A DNA stretch of 64,000 bases from Patella vulgata (lineage: Eukaryota > Mollusca > Gastropoda > Patellidae), in NCBI RefSeq assembly GCF_932274485.2, contig NC_065886.2, positions 14,893,501-14,957,500 of the forward strand, read 5' to 3'. Below the pieces are notes generated by a model. It was not told the origin of the DNA. It ran no database searches and saw only the letters and a list, made by a program, of their open reading frames with translations. This document shows, piece after piece, positions 48,301-57,204 of the stretch. Position numbers and translations under genes: made by a program. Numbering within the stretch: the stretch's first letter is position 1; the number at the start of each line of letters is the position of its first letter.

Positions 48301-48648
48301 CCAGTTACTAAATGCCAGAAAGAAGCTATCAAATTTTAATTTTTTCTGGCAATTGCTGTCTTTGATCTATTTTTACTTTCTAGTAAAAGATCCAGTTAAC
48401 AACAGCAAAAAAAGTGAAAACCTTTGTGGCCTGCTCAGACGACTTAACTGTTGTTAATGTATGGTTTGTTACCTGGCAACCTATATTTGTTGTTTGTCAT
48501 ATGGATTTGTATATTTAATTTCAGGAGATTTAAAGAAGAGAAGGATTCTGACGATCATCATTCATCATCTAAACATAAGAAAAGTAGTCGGAAAAAACGT
48601 GACAAGGACGAGGAAGAATCGGCTACAGATGATAACAAAGGGGATTAA
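27376..48648 (+). CDS. FIP1L1: FIP1, subunit of the CPSF pre-mRNA 3'-end processing complex
   Basis: Nineteen exons: 27376-27421, 28345-28378, 29077-29125, 29606-29739, 30862-30914, 31467-31592, 32467-32582, 34480-34516, 34854-35001, 35447-35550, 36177-36227, 37982-38021, 38511-38585, 39157-39171, 39948-39962, 43784-43858, 46164-46178, 47519-47716, 48525-48648. They total 1,455 nt: 484 residues plus TAA. The order matches animal FIP1: an N-terminal acidic part with EAWLYGG, a run of 14 Asp before [10 protein letters not shown], the Fip1 motif (INGIP...[20 protein letters not shown]), the TIDVIG segment, a Pro-rich region, then an Arg/Asp-Arg/Glu-rich tail ending in basic Lys clusters. In CPSF, FIP1 links poly(A) polymerase and CPSF30/CstF and its basic tail binds U-rich RNA. 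Human FIP1L1 is longer (594 aa). The length divides by three with or without the 15-nt exons. Confidence 0.96.
27735..27930 (+). repeat. Two-copy tandem duplication in FIP1 intron 1
   Basis: CCAACCAATGTCC...AAGCTTCTCACTCT occurs at about 27,738 and again at about 27,880 with different sequence between the copies. Confidence 0.65.
28845..28896 (+). repeat. SINE-B tail fragment
   Basis: Only the last 50 bp are present: GGAGCAGAACAGTAGGACG then CCCCATTTCATTTCATTTC. This is the 5' truncation expected of target-primed reverse transcription. Confidence 0.75.
30046..30341 (-). pseudogene. Inverted duplicate of FIP1L1 promoter and exon 1
   Basis: The reverse complement matches 27,112-27,429 almost throughout. 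It includes the upstream region (CATCATGGGCGCAGACATAT), the coding part ([15 protein letters not shown]) and the splice donor GGGTAATTCC. In the copy the start ATG reads GTG, and one codon has a silent change (GTC to GTA). It also lacks about 25 bp of the 5' leader where the original has a TTTTC repeat at both edges. It lies antisense within FIP1 intron 4. The donor site is kept, so a leftover antisense promoter is possible, but nothing shows it is used. Confidence 0.9.
30363..30715 (+). repeat. SINE-B hybrid: sense head joined to antisense body
   Basis: A plus-strand head (GCTGTGGCTCAGTGAGTAAG, then GTTGGCCAGAA) is followed after about 80 bp by the reversed body (GCGGGCATACACCATACAG to CAGGCCCTCCATCCTGCACC). 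This is a head-to-head composite. Confidence 0.7.
31070..31345 (+). repeat. Diverged TACGCCCACA-element copy
   Basis: CGCCCATCTATCGATAGTCC, GATGCTTTAGAGGCTAAAG and GAGGTGAAGAAACCCATAGG match the 16-kb copy in order. Confidence 0.55.
31975..32282 (+). repeat. SINE-B, head present, tail eroded
   Basis: GAGCCATGATGGCTTGC and GGTCTTGGGTTCGCTCCCGG give the tRNA-like head. The body continues to CATCTTCATTAGTCC. It lies in FIP1 intron 6. Confidence 0.75.
32732..34362 (-). mobile_element. Penelope-like retroelement fossil with inverted terminal repeats
   Basis: Two long, nearly identical arms in inverted orientation (32,732-33,182 and 33,915-34,362) flank about 730 bp of unique sequence. Read on the minus strand, the unique part encodes the end of a reverse transcriptase ([20 protein letters not shown]) followed by a GIY-YIG endonuclease domain ([20 protein letters not shown], then [11 protein letters not shown]), the domain order typical of Penelope-like elements. 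The element is strongly 5'-truncated and non-functional. The arms look like the pseudo-LTRs of this group, one of them inverted. A direct repeat TTTTCAATAACA...TTATAAG at about 32,684 and 34,363 may be the target duplication. It lies antisense in FIP1 intron 7. The similar arms suggest moderate to young age. Confidence 0.85.
35035..35270 (+). repeat. G-rich tract plus unrecognised SINE-like remnant
   Basis: A poly-G tract at about 35,037-35,051 is followed by sequence with weak SINE-B-like landmarks (GTGCGAAAAAAAACGATGG, CAGTTGGAATTCTATG). It is too diverged to bound firmly. Confidence 0.45.
35645..35912 (+). repeat. SINE-B with intact B box
   Basis: CAGGTTCGATCCCGGTG is a near-consensus B box. 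The body continues to AGGATGTTAAACCCCATT. It lies in FIP1 intron 10. Confidence 0.8.
36321..37290 (+). repeat. 109-bp minisatellite, about 9 copies
   Basis: The unit starting CCTTAGTAGTAATGAAAATG and containing AACCTTCGTAGAGTGATTAT repeats every 109 bp with few differences. It fills much of FIP1 intron 11 between exons at 36,177 and 37,982. Confidence 0.95.
37630..37920 (+). repeat. Old SINE-B copy
   Basis: Diverged landmarks are in SINE-B order: CCTCCTTGTGATTGGTGCAG, TTATTTGGATGGTCCGAAAA, TATTGGTGTGCACAG and GCATGACGCATACC. Confidence 0.55.
38725..39006 (+). repeat. Two stacked SINE-B fragments
   Basis: ACGAAAAACCAAGGTCCCAT and GGTATGCCTAAC-like landmarks occur around duplicated body pieces, ending AACCCCATTTTATTTTA. 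It lies between FIP1 exons at 38,511 and 39,157. Confidence 0.5.
39157..39171 (+). CDS. FIP1L1: FIP1L1 microexon 1 (15 nt)
   Basis: A CTGTTTTCTTGTACAG acceptor and a GTACAT donor bound ACGTAAATCAAAAAG. At phase 2 it adds RKSKR-type basic residues without changing the frame. It is probably an optional cassette. Confidence 0.7.
39340..39591 (-). mobile_element. MITE family 1 derivative with long inverted ends
   Basis: Both termini are the family's 3' end in opposite orientations (TTAAACATACAGTATGCAAG and CTTACATAATGTATCTTTAA), so the normal 5' end has been replaced. TTAA is at each border. It lies in a FIP1 intron. Confidence 0.75.
39948..39962 (+). CDS. FIP1L1: FIP1L1 microexon 2 (15 nt)
   Basis: TTTTATTCTGTTTTAG precedes GAAATCTGAAAAGAG and GTATAT follows. 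Phase 2 at both ends adds RKSEK-type residues. It resembles microexon 1, suggesting exon duplication. Confidence 0.65.
40130..40447 (+). mobile_element. MITE family 4, piggyBac-like ends
   Basis: The ends CCCCTTAACTG and CAGTTAAGGGG are inverted repeats next to TTAA (right) and a one-base variant (left), the piggyBac pattern. Inside is the palindromic motif GACGTTATATAACGTCC. It is inserted in the pogo-like element, so it is younger than its host. Confidence 0.8.
40554..40708 (+). mobile_element. 155-bp foldback MITE
   Basis: GGCCATATAAGACGAAACG at the left is mirrored by CGTTTCGTCTTATATGGCC at the right. Terminal repeats are about 25 bp. It is nested inside the pogo-like element. Confidence 0.75.
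41212..41470 (+). repeat. SINE-B with head, tail lost
   Basis: GCCATGGTGGCTAAGTGAGT has the A-box-like motif. The body runs to GTCCGGGCAAAATTTTCCTC. Confidence 0.8.
42169..42348 (+). repeat. SINE-A with internal deletion
   Basis: GGTGGATGGCCGAATGGTTG head, CATTCAGTCAACTGG, then a jump to AAAGACCCCTGCGCGC and the tail ACGTTAAACCCCATTTCTC. Confidence 0.8.
42672..43018 (+). mobile_element. MITE family 3 copy
   Basis: The ends AGTTACAATTTCATATTTT and AAATATGAAATTGTAACT are inverted repeats flanked by TTAA. The interior is nearly identical to the copy at 63,518-63,890. It lies in a FIP1 intron. Confidence 0.8.
43195..43530 (+). repeat. TACGCCCACA-element, diverged copy
   Basis: TCCTATATTGTCGTTGCCCC at the left, AGTTATTGCCCTTGGTTG inside, and TTGCATGGCAACCTATCTTT at the right match the 16-kb element. 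Confidence 0.6.
44041..44311 (+). repeat. SINE-A
   Basis: It runs from GGGGGGTTGGGTGG to GGACGTTAAACCCCATTTCT and a short CT run. The head is diverged in the A-box region like the copy at 8,948. Confidence 0.8.
44841..44982 (+). repeat. SINE-A 3' fragment
   Basis: It starts within the body at TAGGGTCGCCTGTCCAAC and keeps the tail (GAGTGGAGATTAAACCCC) and CT repeat. Confidence 0.75.
44990..46160. other. FIP1 intron sequence with scattered SINE-B remnants
   Basis: No exon is recognised. A SINE-B head and body fragment lies at about 45,585-45,720 (GTGGCTCTCTAAGACAATGG; CCTTGTCTGTGGTGCAGG). The rest is unassigned AT-rich DNA. Confidence 0.5.
46164..46178 (+). CDS. FIP1L1: FIP1L1 microexon 3 (15 nt)
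   Basis: A strong T-rich tract and TTTCAG precede TCACAGAGATAGAAG; GTAGTT follows. At phase 2 it adds HRDRR-type residues to the start of the Arg/Asp-rich tail. Confidence 0.7.
46255..46880 (+). mobile_element. MITE family 5 carrying a family 4 insertion
   Basis: The ends TTTAAAGGACACTATTGG and CTAATAGTGTCCTTTAAA are inverted and contain TTAA. The interior shares CTTCGAAGGAATTATTAGT with the foldback at 14.4 kb. Family 4 sequence (GGCGTAATATAACGCC-like motifs, present twice in tandem) interrupts its right part at about 46,475-46,828. Confidence 0.75.
48003..48490 (+). repeat. TACGCCCACA-element fragments
   Basis: GGCCACATTGAAATGTGGTC at about 48,008 and TTGTTACCTGGCAACCTATA near 48,466 mark the two ends, with a diverged middle. 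It lies in the last FIP1 intron. Confidence 0.6.
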
Positions 48649-49120
48649 TCCTTGTATAAACTTTAATTCAAAAATAAATCATGTGGATTTTAAATGGACA
48701 CGTAAAGTGAAGAAACTGTGGCCTATTATTGATCGTCTCAAATCTGTATAGTGTGCTACGAACTGTTAAGGCCTGTTTGAATACACTATGTAGTTTGACA
48801 AGAACTGTTTAAAGACCTGTGTAGATTATATATACGTGTATGTATAGTGCAGAGATGGGATTTCGCCGGTATATTTTGTTGACATGTGATTCTTAATTGT
48901 GGTATGAATTCTTCTGCTTAAATAATGATAAGAGTTATGCCCCTTTATTTTCGGTAAAATGTCCAACAAGAAAAATTTTGAAATCCCATCTGGTAAAGTG
49001 TAACAAGAACTGTTAAGGCCTGTGTAGATAATAAATATCTACATGATATATTGTATATAGTATTAATGAGATATTAAATATTTGTTGTATATTTTACTGC
49101 TTTTATACCATCAACACAAA
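48649..49120 (+). other. Probable FIP1L1 3' UTR
   Basis: It follows the FIP1 stop. AATAAA occurs near 48,673 and near 49,029; the later one is the more plausible end. AAGAACTGTTAAGGCCTGT recurs at about 48,760 and 49,005. Confidence 0.5.
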
Positions 49121-49124
49121 TGAG

Positions 49125-49290
49125 CCGCAGTGGCTAGGGTGAGAAAGGTGTTGGCTCGCTATCTAGGATCCCCCCTTCCATTCCCCTCCCCCTTCCCCCT
49201 GGTCAACTAGCTAGGGTGAGAAAAGTGTTGGCTCGCTATCCAGGATCCCCCCTTCCATTCCTCTCCCCCTTCCCCCTGGTCAACTATGTA
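49125..49290 (+). repeat. SINE-B-head-related tandem pair
   Basis: An 81-bp unit (GCTAGGGTGAGAAA...GTTGGCTCGCTATC...CCCCTGGTCAACTA) occurs twice. It begins with SINE-B-like head sequence and continues into a C-rich segment. Confidence 0.65.
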
Positions 49291-49445
49291 AAAAAAAAAA
49301 ATGTAATGAACGGCCACATGCTTTATCGTTTATCATCAGATGGTGGGATGGGATGGGTATTCACAGCGCGGGATAATGCTATAGACATACATCATAATTA
49401 ATGTTTTGCTTCAGTGAAATTGAATCACAATGTAATCCTATTAAT

Positions 49446-49705
49446 TCAGCAGGACGGAGGGGCTGACAAGGAAAGCTGTCTAGTCGTTCGGATGGGACGA
49501 AAAACCGAGGTCCCGTGTACACATTGGCGTGCACGTAAAAGATCCCTTGGCAGTTGGAATTCGATATAAGAGTAGGCCGTAGTGCCGCTGTCCGGGCAAA
49601 ATTTCCCTCATAGCACACTGTATGGCGTATGCCCGTCTTCATTAGCCCAGGTTAGGAGCAGAAAAGTAGGACGTTAAACTCCATTTCATTTCATTTCATT
49701 TCCTA
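49446..49705 (+). repeat. SINE-B, well-preserved body and tail
   Basis: From GCAGGACGGAGGGGCTGAC to GGACGTTAAACTCCATTTC and (CATTT)n. Little divergence from the consensus of this window, so probably a young copy. Confidence 0.85.
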
Positions 49706-50143
49706 TTAATTCATTATAAATATTGAGGTAAAAGGTGGTGTTGAATTTCTCTCTTTAAAAAGCTCAGTGTATATGACATGTATGCCTACGTAATTTGGAA
49801 AAGATTATGGCATTGTCAACTGTCAAATTTCCTTAACAGGAACCTGGCAAACCCCCTTCTGCAAAAATTCCTGGATCTGCCCATGCTAAGGATTGAGGCT
49901 CTGTAGCTTGACCAACCACCCATTTCTATAGCAACTGGTCGTTTCCATAGCAATGACAATTAACAATAATGTAGAATATTCTTTCTTTATTTTGAAAATA
50001 ACAATATTTCCAAAAGATTTTTTATATCAAAATAACTTGTAAATATCTAATCAAATAATCGTGTATTATGACATATTCAATAAGTGATGTACTGTGGGAA
50101 ATTCTTATGACATTGGCCACATCACACATACGGAGAAATTTCA

Positions 50144-52736
50144 CTAAACTTGACTAGTTGAGTATAATGCCAAGAGACGTTCGAGCAAGGTTCCCGGTTG
50201 GACGGCACTGCTGGATGGAGCGGGAAGTGCTGCGATGAACGTTCCTCGTGATTCCATCAGTTTGTCTGTAAAGTCATCAATATCAGACACAATTATGCTC
50301 AGAATTCGAGCAGCAGACGAAAGTTGAGTCTGAAAAGATATGTTAGATTTGAGTTATAATAATACAATGATAGTGTTTAAAGTTTACATAGACATAACTA
50401 GCCAGTCTAATTAAAATTGGGGGGTTGGATCATACATGTAAGGCCTTCATTGAGTCAACTGGCGTGGTTTCGAATCCCCGGTTGTACGTGACAAGGAGTA
50501 GGGTCGCCTGTCCAACATCGTGGGTGTTACTTGCGGGGTCCTCCCACTGCTAAAGACCCCTACGCGCAAGCGAACTATTGAAATAAAATTCAAAACCATA
50601 TGTTAGTCCCAAAATGACCTAGTCTAATTAAAATTATACCAACATTTTATTTATCGTCTCGGCTAGAAAGGGTCATTGAACAATCTCGCTGATCTATTGA
50701 GTACACCGGACTGTATCGCATTCTGTAGATTAGATAAATTTGAACATAACTGTTTCATAAATCCGTGGTTTGCCGTCGAAAAATATCCTATTGTTCCGTT
50801 TTGGGTCCAAAATTATGAACAAAACCACCAAGTTTTTGTTCTATATCGTGTTCACAAGCTTTAAAAGTCAGAATGTCAAACGAAAAATTACTTTGAAATT
50901 TACGATCCGAAAATGTTCAAAATCCAGAACAATCCGTCTAGTTATAAAGAAAAAATATATGTAGAATTTAGCATAAACTGGGGGATAACTTTGCGACATA
51001 ACCCTACTGATTTAAAAGAAAAGGAAAACCCTTTTCATATTTCATAATGAACTTGGGACAAAACATCCACAAAGAACCTTGACCTGCCGAGTATTATCAA
51101 CGATTCGTTGACGGGAAGATGGCGACAAAAAACATCAACAGTAAATGTGTAAAATAAAGCGCTCGAATTAGTTGGATAAGTATTGCTTGCCGAACTTGAA
51201 TACATAAGTAAGACTAAGTCATTTAATTCAAAGAAAATATATCACGAACTCAAACTGAGATATTGTAGTTATTTATTTTTATTATTGATAAAATATTAAA
51301 ACTTACCGCTTTTGTTGCCAGTGCTTCAGGTTGAGTCGCGGGTTGTTCCACTTCTTCAGAGTCGTCACCTTGCTGCTCTTCTAAAACTTCAGCTTGCTTC
51401 CTTGCAGCTTCTGCTTGAGATTGTAGGCTGATCAGTTGTGTTCTCAGCTTAGCAGCAGCATCTTTACCTGTTGTGTATAAATTACCTAAAATTGACGCCG
51501 CTGTTTCTGTAGTCGGAGCCATATTTCCACCCGTAACCGCGGCCACGGCTGCACCAGTGCCTGCTTCTGTATTACTCGGCGCAGCTGAATCTGTAAAACG
51601 ATAAAAATAAAGTAATATAATATGAATATCCACGCGTGGCTGATCGAGAGGATACAGAATTAGTGCAATATAAGCTTTACGAAAATTTAGCAGTTCTTAG
51701 GGACAACACGAGAGTTTATATATATAACTACAAATACAAAGTACTGATCTAACCAGTGACACTGGAATAACTCCTGGTTCACCCAAGTGCGTTTATGTTC
51801 TTTATCTGAAATATTATTAAAACAATTCTGCACTAATATAGGACATTGCTCTGGAAATCCCCAATCTGTTGAAGTGTCTTCAAGATTTGGAACAATTAAT
51901 GAAAGGTATTAAAGATGGGTTCCTGGGTACAAACTGGGTGATTTAATGGTATATATGGACTAAAAACATATATATTCAAACTAATTAATTTGTCATAATT
52001 ATGCTTCAAATCCTTCTCAAACATTGTAATTGCGAAGGAATGCCCTGCTATTAAAATTCGATCAATTCTTGAAAGTCAGAGGAGAATTTATTGCATACAT
52101 AAGACGATGTTGTCTTTAATCGCTTACTATTTATTACAAATATCGAATCCTAATTAAATTCTCGGATTATCCACTACCCGCGTCTTTTTCCGTCATTTTT
52201 ATCTCAGAAAGTGTTGTACGTCTAACTCTTCATAGCGTTTATCACCTCGTACATCAAGCGCTCAATGTTCGCGTGTGACCTTTGACATCACGCGTGCAGC
52301 AGAAATTCTTAATCGTCGCGCTGTTGATTAGGGGAACCCTTACATTTTTGTCCTGTATACGCTCCATGAGTGTTTTTCGGGGAATCCAGTATTTTTCTAG
52401 TAAGATTGGATATGTCTACTTTCCATATATACCAAAATTGTCATACTTTTATTGAAAATAACCACCCGATAAATACTTTTCTGGGAACCCATCTTTAAGA
52501 TTAAAATCGGTTTGATCTGCTCGAAAAATATGCTTAAATCGCACGGAGAGCAACATATTATACTAAGAAATAAAAACTTCCACCCGCTAACGTGTTTGGG
52601 TTTGAATTATTAATGTTTATTACTCACCCATTGATAATATTTTGACAAGTGCAGCCAGTTGTTGGGCAGTAAGGTTACCCTCTGTAGGTATTATCATAAC
52701 CATGGATACAAATAATAGACATACTGACATCTGCAT
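50144..52736 (-). CDS. Unrecognised secreted helical protein, paralogue A
   Basis: Three minus-strand exons: 52736-52628, 51590-51307 and 50329-50144 (TAG at 50146-50144). Intron phases are 1 and 0, and the product is 192 residues. Residues 1-20 form a typical signal peptide (MQMSVCLLFVSMVMIIPTEG), followed by NLT, a possible N-glycosylation site. Exon 2 gives an Ala/Thr-rich stretch and then a charged helical, coiled-coil-like part (residues about 85-125). Exon 3 gives a second helical region ending in LLERLLALYSTSQV. The mature chain has no cysteine. I know no family for it. The paralogue at 61,403-62,915 shares intron phases, DS at the start and EALxTKA at the end of exon 2, and the exon 3 pattern. 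An AATAAA lies downstream at about 49,990. A role in mucus, shell or defence would be guesswork. Confidence 0.8.
50419..50630 (+). repeat. SINE-A with head deletion
   Basis: GGGGGGTTGGATCATACATG lacks the A box. B box CGTGGTTTCGAATCCCC and most of the body remain. It lies in intron 2 of the secreted-protein gene A. Confidence 0.78.
51909..52501 (+). mobile_element. MITE family 6 reference copy, TTAA-flanked
   Basis: The ends TTAAAGATGGGTTCCTGGG and GGGAACCCATCTTTAA are inverted repeats. About 590 bp, no coding capacity. It lies in intron 1 of the secreted-protein gene A. Confidence 0.85.
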
Positions 52737-52739
52737 GTT

Positions 52740-52990
52740 GATGGATTGTGTGGATTTAATACTGGTAAACTATAGTAAAATAATATCAAATATTAACCTC
52801 TAAAACAACATGGTCTATTGGGTTAAATACTGGTAAACTATAATAAAATAATATGAAATATTAACCTCTAAAACAACATGGCCTATTGTGTTACTATAGT
52901 GAACATGGTCTATAGGATTTAATACTGGTAAACTATAGTAACCATGGTATATTAATACTGCTAAACTATAGTAATCTATAGGATTTAATA
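52740..52990 (+). repeat. Tandem repeat around ACTGGTAAACTATAGTAA
   Basis: A unit of roughly 90 bp (TTTAATACTGGTAAACTATA...AACCTCTAAAACAACATGG) is repeated with shortening copies. It lies directly upstream of the start codon of secreted-protein gene A. Confidence 0.75.
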
Positions 52991-53639
52991 GTGTTGGCTT
53001 ATTGGTTTTAATACGGGTAAATTATACGTGAAAAATATATATTTTGATGTGTTGTGCAAGGCAATCCTAGTATAATCTATGCAGAAGCGACAGGTGGGAT
53101 TTCGGTAGCAGAACAGAAGGTCTTGAGCATTATACGGACCGAAATGGTTTCAAATGACATGCTGATTTGTAATATGACAATCGGTTTTCGTTCAAACTTA
53201 TCACACGAAACCTGCGCTTGAGGTCATACACGAAACTAGTTGACGACATTTTAATTCTAATTTTGACGAATTTAGTCGAAGACACTAAGTATACTTTTAA
53301 AAAAACTTTGAGAAATATTTATTTCGTCTCCATATTCGTGCAACAATGTTCATTTAGTTTTTGTGTGTATGCAACGGATTAGAATCGCATAATTTATCAG
53401 AACACTACAGTTATCTGTATACAAAATGAAAGTCACTGTGGAAAGAGTAATCCAAACATTCTACCAAATTAACAATAACGATCCAACGCATTTCGATTAA
53501 AGTATCTTTGAATTTCCTGCAAACTACTACATTGTGGAAGTTGAATCTCCAAAAAGAACATCAGTCCGAAAATGGTTCAATTCCGTTCAGTATTTACAAA
53601 GATATGTGTAATTGAAAAATAAAATGCATGATCAGCTAC

Positions 53640-54035
53640 TTTACGATACATTATGTAAGATTTAGATAAAGAGTTAACCATTCTTGCTATGATAGTTCGA
53701 AAGTAGATAATGTAAAATGAATAATTTGAAAATTGCATTCAAATTATTCTATTGCGAACGAAGATATTAGCCTTTGAAGGTTTGACAAGACGTGTGCAAT
53801 AATTTCAAACACCGTACTGGATGTTCGAAGCAAAGTCTCGCTCCTCCATTTTTAGATTAAATCAAAATATGGCTGAACCGTTCTAATCTATTTAATCGGA
53901 GATATGCGATGCCATCGAGAGTTAATTAAGGCCTGGATCAGTTGTTTAATGTCTAATTAATAATTTAGATAACATTTCAGACCTAAAGAAAGACCTGCCA
54001 TAGGCAGATTTAGCTCTTGCATAATGTATGTTTAA
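53640..54035 (+). mobile_element. MITE family 1 copy
   Basis: It runs from TTACGATACATTATGTAAG to GCATAATGTATGTTTAA with inverted ends and a right-hand TTAA. It is located in the inferred 5' UTR intron of the secreted-protein gene A. Confidence 0.82.
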
Positions 54036-54105
54036 TTAAAATTAATTTTAAATGTTCAATTCTGACTTGTAACAAAAGTATGATAAATAATCAAACTATG
54101 CTTAC

Positions 54106-54185
54106 CTGCTGTTTTATGTTAAACTATTACTGAACTCTGCTTAAGTTGTTAATGTTTCTTTATGTATTTTATACCTATTTATATA
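54106..54185 (-). promoter_or_regulatory. Candidate TATA promoter and non-coding first exon of secreted-protein gene A
   Basis: On the minus strand TATATAAATAGG (54185-54174) is a strong TATA box. About 30 nt downstream a leader would begin near 54,155 and reach a good donor, CAG/GTAAGC, at 54,106. It could splice to an acceptor (TTTACCAG) ending at 52,762, 25 nt before the ATG. This is inferred from sequence signals only. Confidence 0.4.
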
Positions 54186-54969
54186 CTCTTCCGTGTGTAT
54201 ATATTTTTATACTGATACAGTTTCATAGACGTCAATACATCCTCGCCTCGGGGTTCTTCTTTCTCGTCATGTATTCAACACAATATTTTAATGCTTAGTG
54301 CATATGGTTACAATCGTCATTGTTACGTAATATTTACCAAAGATATCAAAGAATATTTTGTGTAGTTAGCGAAACAAACAGTCTGTAAATGACGTGGATG
54401 TTTTGGAATAACGTTTTTGGGTGTATTTTGTTCAGCCCTGTAAAAGGTATTACTGCACGTGTGAACATGTTATTGAAAACACCCTTTCGAAGCTTGACGT
54501 TATAGTTTTTGAAATTAAGGTCATCTCAATAACAAATAAACGCGTAAGATTCAACCAAATGCACCTTTGTTTTTTGGTTGTTTTTTTTATCCAAATCAGC
54601 AGAGTCTGTGTCCAACTTACATGAACATAACTCGGCAAATAATCGATGAGCGCCGTGTTTATTGCTATAGTCGACAGGCCTGTAACTGCCCCCCCCCCCT
54701 CATAGGTATACATTGTCCGTCAATTCTACAGCACCCCTGAGAACATTCCTCGTCCCCCTCGTTGCTCTGAGCTAGTTACGGCCCTGCTAGTCGATGAATC
54801 ACGGTAAATTCCATTATTTTTCCTTATGAAGAACTCGGTGATTCGAAGATGTTGGACAGACAACGGCATTCACAACAGATCAGATAGAATAGGAATGGAG
54901 TCGAACGCCACGTTAACACAATAAATTCGGTCAATTTGAAACTAAAATTCGGTTATTTGTATTTGCACG

Positions 54970-55160
54970 AAAGAGAAGTTTTCCCGGACAGTGGCGTTTC
55001 AGGATACTCTTCATGAAATTCCAACTATCACGGATTTCTGTACGTGTACTCAAGCGTGTACACGGTTGGGCCTCGGGGCCCTCGGTCTTTCGTCCACCCG
55101 AACAACTAGACTATATTTTTCTTGTCAGCCCCCCCCCTCCCCCGATAAGTGGGGACTGGG
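54970..55160 (-). repeat. SINE-B fragment, inverted
   Basis: TCCCGGACAGTGGCGTTTC, CTGTACGTGTACTCAAGCG and GAACAACTAGACTATATTT are the reversed SINE-B body. Confidence 0.65.
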
Positions 55161-55169
55161 CTTTAAGAA

Positions 55170-55436
55170 AAATCCTAAAGCACCATCCCCTCACAGTCTC
55201 ATATAACAACCTTTCGTCTTCAAAGGAATTATCAGTGAGCTGTTGTCACTCGTTACTTCAGTCAGTTATATATATATAACTTGTGTTATTCATGTTTTGC
55301 GTCACTTCCCGTTTCTTCAAATCTTCGTTGCGCATCTATCGTAGCAATGATCTCTGTGTTAAAATTATATTTGGAATGTGTTAAATCAGTTATATCACAT
55401 ATGTGATAATGGCTGACACGAACAGTGTCCTTTAAC
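55170..55436 (+). mobile_element. MITE family 5, right part
   Basis: CTCACAGTCTCATATAACAAC, CGTCTTCAAAGGAATTATC and the end GCTGACACGAACAGTGTCC match the family copies at 14.4 and 46.3 kb. The left end is lost. Confidence 0.7.
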
Positions 55437-56285
55437 AGGACATTCTCAGTAACGTTGTGTACTCCTGATATTATTGGACTTGTCGACTGCCTTTGATAGG
55501 CATATTTGCTTATACCATCAGCTTGCTTAGAACTTATTAAATAATAGAGAATGATCGATTGTTGTCACTGGCAAATATACCGAAGTCTCTATTTTGGGTC
55601 CAATTCTGTTCAGTTTGTATACCTCAATTTCAGGGGCGACATTCCATCAAAAAGTAAAATCAAAATTTTAAAATTATCACTGTTATCTTTGGTGTACATG
55701 TACAACCTATCCTTCTTAATTTAAAAAAATATTTCATGTGTTTTGATGTATTTAAAATGTCTTCCTTTCTCACATTTCTGAATACTACAAAATTGCGTTT
55801 AAAGGAGCTAAATCGCTAATATTTGGGACCTAGAAATTGACACAAATGGGTCGCAACGCATATAATAATGTAATATGAATGTATATAAACTGATTTACAT
55901 TCAATCGTTTCTATTTTTACTGTAATTTCTAATCAGTTATGTTCGGCGAAATACGGCAGAAGTCTCAAACGAATGGCATTCTGTAGCCTCTGGTTATTCC
56001 AGTCTACACCGATAGTATTTATTGCGCATGCTCTCCAGATAAGAATATGACGCCACCTTTTGACATGATTTGTGGAATATGTCTGGCCTCGTTCTTCGAG
56101 TCCCTTGTTACAAATGGCGCTGAAACGCATTATGGTACACGATTCGTATACCAATGGTAAAATGTTTATTTTGTCTTAAATATTGGATATCAGAAGCCCG
56201 TCTTTTCCCGATAAGGTCACACATCAATGTTGATTTAAATTGATAAATAATTCGTGTTTTCAATGTCGATATTGAGTTAGAGAAC
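55437..56285. other. Intergenic stretch with a dispersed repeat
   Basis: About 55,620-55,800 resembles 19,610-19,730 (AAATGTCTTCCTTTCTCACA). Nothing else is recognised. Confidence 0.45.
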
Positions 56286-56291
56286 AAATAA

Positions 56292-56450
56292 ACTTTAACG
56301 TCCAATCGACACAAACTAGGTCATTTCGGGACTAACATATGGTTCAATTTATTTCAGTAATTCGCTTGCGCGTATGGGTCTTTAGCAGTGGAAGGAAACC
56401 GGAGAACGCGGAGAAAACCCACGAGGATGGACAGGCCCTATACTCGGGTC
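56292..56450 (-). repeat. SINE-A 3' part, inverted
   Basis: It begins with a reversed tail (TTTAACGTCCAATCGACAC) and continues to GGAAACCGGAGAA and CCACGAGG. Confidence 0.72.
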
Positions 56451-57204
56451 TTGAGGAGATACAATCAAGGAGTTGGTCCCAGGCATCACCAAACCTCTGC
56501 ACGTCCCTTTGCCTATCCAATAAACGATATTCTGAATCACCTCGAGAACCCAAAACATGAAAATCCCAGAGACTTTTGAAAACTCTAATAAAATAACGAA
56601 AAGGATACCTCTACTAGCCTCTACTAGCACACGAGAGGACTATTTTACAAAAGGACCATTACCGACTGACCACATAAATAGTGACCTGAGTAGGTAAATA
56701 ACATCATCATCATCATCATCATCATCAATAATAATAAAAAAAAAGGTGCAATGGCCAGTAAGTGATATTAACCAAAATGCTGATAAATTCTCTTGAAACA
56801 ATGAGCAATCAACATTTATTGATATTCAATCATGGCATGACTGGGCTCTATCGAAGATACTAACACTTAGCCCCTGCTAGCTACTAAATAAAGCATTTCT
56901 ATGGTACAGTAGGTAAAAAAAAGTATTAGTCTAAAACAGATATATACTTTCATGTGCTTCGTCGATTTTCATATATCGTACGAGACAGTATGGAGAAAGT
57001 CTGTGTTCTTGTTTGAAACTGCTAAAGCACGATATACATGCAAACATGCTTATGTTAATAACTACTTTGTATGTTTCAACGGCGTATAAAATAAAAACTA
57101 CCTCAAGTTCCCTGTCCAGAACGATCAACTCTTCATGGAGGTGAAACAAAGATGTGTATCCAGTCCAATGCTGTTAAATATATACATTAATAACTTGCAG
57201 CAAA

